Shown here: positions 61,495 to 64,000 of the stretch, piece after piece
Numbering within the stretch: position 1 is the first letter of the stretch
Layout: the number at the start of each line of letters is the position of its first letter
From: Nymphaea colorata
Taxonomy: Eukaryota > Streptophyta > Magnoliopsida > Nymphaeales > Nymphaeaceae
NCBI RefSeq assembly: GCF_008831285.2
Contig: NC_045138.2
Coordinates: 29,917,934-29,981,933 of the forward strand
Direction: 5' to 3'
DNA: 64,000 nt
Translations under genes and position numbers: made by a program
Notes under the pieces: generated by a model
Databases searched by the model: none
Seen by the model: only the letters and a program-made list of their open reading frames with translations
What the model was told of the DNA's origin: nothing

Positions 61495-64000
61495 GTTGGT
61501 ACTTTTTGTTCATATCCTCTCATCCTTCCCCTTTCTTCGGTTTGATCCCTCCGACATTTTCTCTTTCGTCTCGGCTTCCAGTTGCTCATTTCTTTTATCC
61601 GTCTCTAGTGATTGTACACATTTGTGAGCAGCCTTTTGGTAATGGTGGATAGTTGCTTGGGACCCCTAGGACCCAATGGAGAAGCGGCCTGCCACTTGGC
61701 AGACCCATGATTGAATATGAAACAGATAAGAGAGGGAAAATACAAACCTTTATTGGTACAGCAGAATCGTGGAATTTTACGACGTTACCAAATTCTCTTG
61801 TGTGGAGAGATTTGAAAATTTTCGTGCTATTGCTTTTACTTCCAAAACCAGAGAAGTGAGTCAGCCGTCCCCTGACTCTTGGTTGATCCCCTGGAACTCT
61901 TTGAATCGGAAGGTTATTGGGGAATACTATAACTGAGAACACAGTATGGTCTTAGTCAGGGGTGTGTCAGCTATGCAATTTAGAAATTTAAAATTATAAT
62001 CTAGAATGGTTGGACCAATTCTGTAAAAGTGTGTACCATAATCTGTAACGATTAAGTACAAAGGTGAGAAGCACCAAGGCAAAGTGTCGTGGGTGCTGTC
62101 TACAAAAGTAGGAGTCATAGGTAAAACTTATGATTTCCCTGGGATTGTTAACAAGTATCTAACATATCCTTCAAATGATAGATTTAAACATTTTTAAATT
62201 AAAAAAAAAGAGAAAAAAGCTAGAAAAAATGAGGAAAACACATGGTACATGAAAAGGTTATTGTTCACTGAAACATGGAACAGCAATTTCACATTCAAAT
62301 GAGTATGAGTTTCAACTTCCATAATAGCATGCACATGTTCATGTATAATAGAAAAAGTATGTTCTGAAGAGGGCATGTACATGTTCGGTAGAAATAATAA
62401 AAATTTAAGAACGTAAATTATTCCTTATGCTTGAACAGTACCTAATAAATAATCTATAGTTTCTATAACAAACTCATTGAACAAGTCATTGACCATGAAA
62501 CCTCAAATTTTAATTTTGGAGAGCAGAAATGACCTCCTGGACAAAGAAACCTATTTGACAATGCCTCTCATGATCCAAGTTACCAACTGCGGGTGCGGGG
62601 ACAAGAACCAGGGCCCTTAAAAGTTTTAGGAAGCAAGAATTGAGCAATGAACTATAAGCAAACCAGAAGCAAATCATGAAGCGAACCAGAGGCTAAGAAA
62701 ATAGCAGATTAAAAAGCGAGTAGAAGGCAAATATGAAGCCAAAAAAAAAAAGAAGGTAAGAGCTCTTACCTCCAAACTCCAAAGGCTCAAGTCTTAGGCT
62801 CTTAGAGTTACACAATCGAAACTAAAATAGGTAACAATGAACATCCGAATCAACAAATCAATAATTTGCAATCTTTCTCTTCCTCTTAGTTCGGAATAGG
62901 ATTTGGAGGTTGAGGAAGACAACGACATGAAGAAGAAAATGCAGGAGAAGAAAGGTAAAAGGAGAGGAGAAGAAGAAGGAGTGCACTCTCTTCCTTTTTG
63001 AAATAGTGTTCTCCATGACGCTTCAGAAGCATCTCCCTTTTCTCTTTACTATGCACACTTCCCAAGCCCCATATACTCTTCTGGTAACCCTGCTTGTCAC
63101 ACTTCATGTTCAGTTTTAGGGAATTTATGTTACTTTAAGCTAAAAAAAAGGATGCATGTTGTCACTGTCTATGTTTTGCAGGTGTAACACAACATACACC
63201 TCGTCTCCATACACCAGAACAGTTTTAGGGAAATTATGTAACTTCAAACTAAAAAAATTATGCATGCTATCACTGTTTAATGTTTTGAAGGTGTGGTTGT
63301 AACACAACATACACTCGTCACCATAACACGAGATACATGGGCGTATCATAATTACACCTAGTTCAGCATAGTTAAATCCCTGGAACTAGTTTAAGGGCAA
63401 AGGCATAGCATAGCAGTTTTTGCGATAGATACAATACATATGGTAGTGTGTACGCTACAATACTTGCAACACTGGGTTGATTGATGCCCTAATATTGAGG
63501 AGAATAAGGAATCAGAAAATCGAATATAAAAAATGAAATATGGATGGGTCAAGTAAGTAGAAAAGCCAACCAAGGTGTAGAGTGTCATTTGTGTTTTCAC
63601 AGTCTATTATTTGCTTCCAATATTATTTGGTTATGGGATATCTTCAGTCCATTCTTGTACTTAGTGCATTAGTTTTATTTGTTACCCCAAGTCAGGAAGC
63701 TAGCCTACTGGCCCAAGAAACAGGATGGCTCCAAAACTCTCGATTGTAAGAACCTCTTCAAACAAGCTTTTTCTCGACCACATAGGTTAATACTACTTAA
63801 TAGCCAGTGGATTGGTGAGTTAACCTGATGCTTGCTCAAAGCTAGGAAATATTTAGGGATTAGTAGTTACCCTTTTATCATCAATCACATACTTTTCTTC
63901 CTGGTGTAAAACAAACCAATAAATTGTATATTTAGGGAAAAAGGATTTTATCACAAACAACTGCCATTCCCTTCTAGATTCCTGTTAAACTTGCAATTGC
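61495..64000 (+). other. Intron 1 of the reductase gene, or intergenic
   Basis: AT-rich sequence without a recognisable second exon. Two short similar segments containing TTATGTTACTTTAAGCTAAAA / TTATGTAACTTCAAACTAAAA (about 63125 and 63235), each followed by a match to GTGTAACACAACATACAC, form a loose tandem repeat of about 110 bp. A segment ending TTGCAACACTG at 63473 resembles a hAT-type terminus but has no partner end. Confidence 0.4.

Noticed and set aside
63420-63473. Third hAT-like element
   Set aside because: Only one terminus (TTGCAACACTG) is visible; the putative left end matches poorly and no 8-bp direct repeat flanks it.
1-64000. CRISPR arrays, operons or bacterial-type systems
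   Set aside because: The window is plant nuclear DNA; the short regular repeats are microsatellites or minisatellites without spacer structure.
1-64000. tRNA, rRNA or known miRNA genes
   Set aside because: I saw none by eye, but short RNA genes are easy to miss; tRNAscan-SE and a miRBase search would be needed to exclude them.

Overview
This is nuclear DNA from a flowering plant. Genes are split into many short exons by long AT-rich introns. Microsatellites and non-autonomous transposon debris are common, and the protein families are plant families (RopGEF with a PRONE domain, ABIL-type SCAR/WAVE subunit, HOL methyltransferases). Nothing visible fixes the species. All exon models below were built by eye from conserved protein motifs, GT/GC-AG boundaries and phase continuity; none has transcript support here.

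Layout, left to right. (1) 0.7-11.1 kb, minus strand: two tandem HOL-type halide/thiol methyltransferase genes with the same exon structure. (2) 13.1-17.6 kb, plus: a three-exon gene for an unassigned four-span membrane protein; its first intron holds a 295-bp hAT-like element with a perfect 8-bp target duplication. (3) 20.6-25.35 kb, plus: an eight-exon ABIL (Abi-1-like) gene. (4) 26.9-34.4 kb, plus: a complete seven-exon eIF3 subunit L gene; one intron contains a second copy of the hAT-like element that appears to have been cut in two by an inversion. (5) 35.8-51.8 kb: no recognisable gene, but four partial or complete copies (A-D) of a 2-5 kb unit, interleaved with three copies of the 3' flank of the neighbouring RopGEF gene, one carrying a decayed copy of its last exon. 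(6) 53.0-55.6 kb, minus: a complete seven-exon RopGEF. (7) 61.07 kb, plus: exon 1 of a hydroxy(phenyl)pyruvate reductase gene that runs off the right edge.

The genes do not form a pathway. Two touch the same cell-biological axis (RopGEF activates ROP GTPases; ABIL belongs to the WAVE complex that acts downstream of ROP), but proximity is not evidence of coordination in a plant genome. The most unusual structure is the tandem amplification around the RopGEF 3' end. Two likely GC-AG introns (HOL copy 2 and RopGEF intron 1) and the inverted target-site signature of the split hAT element also deserve a second look.
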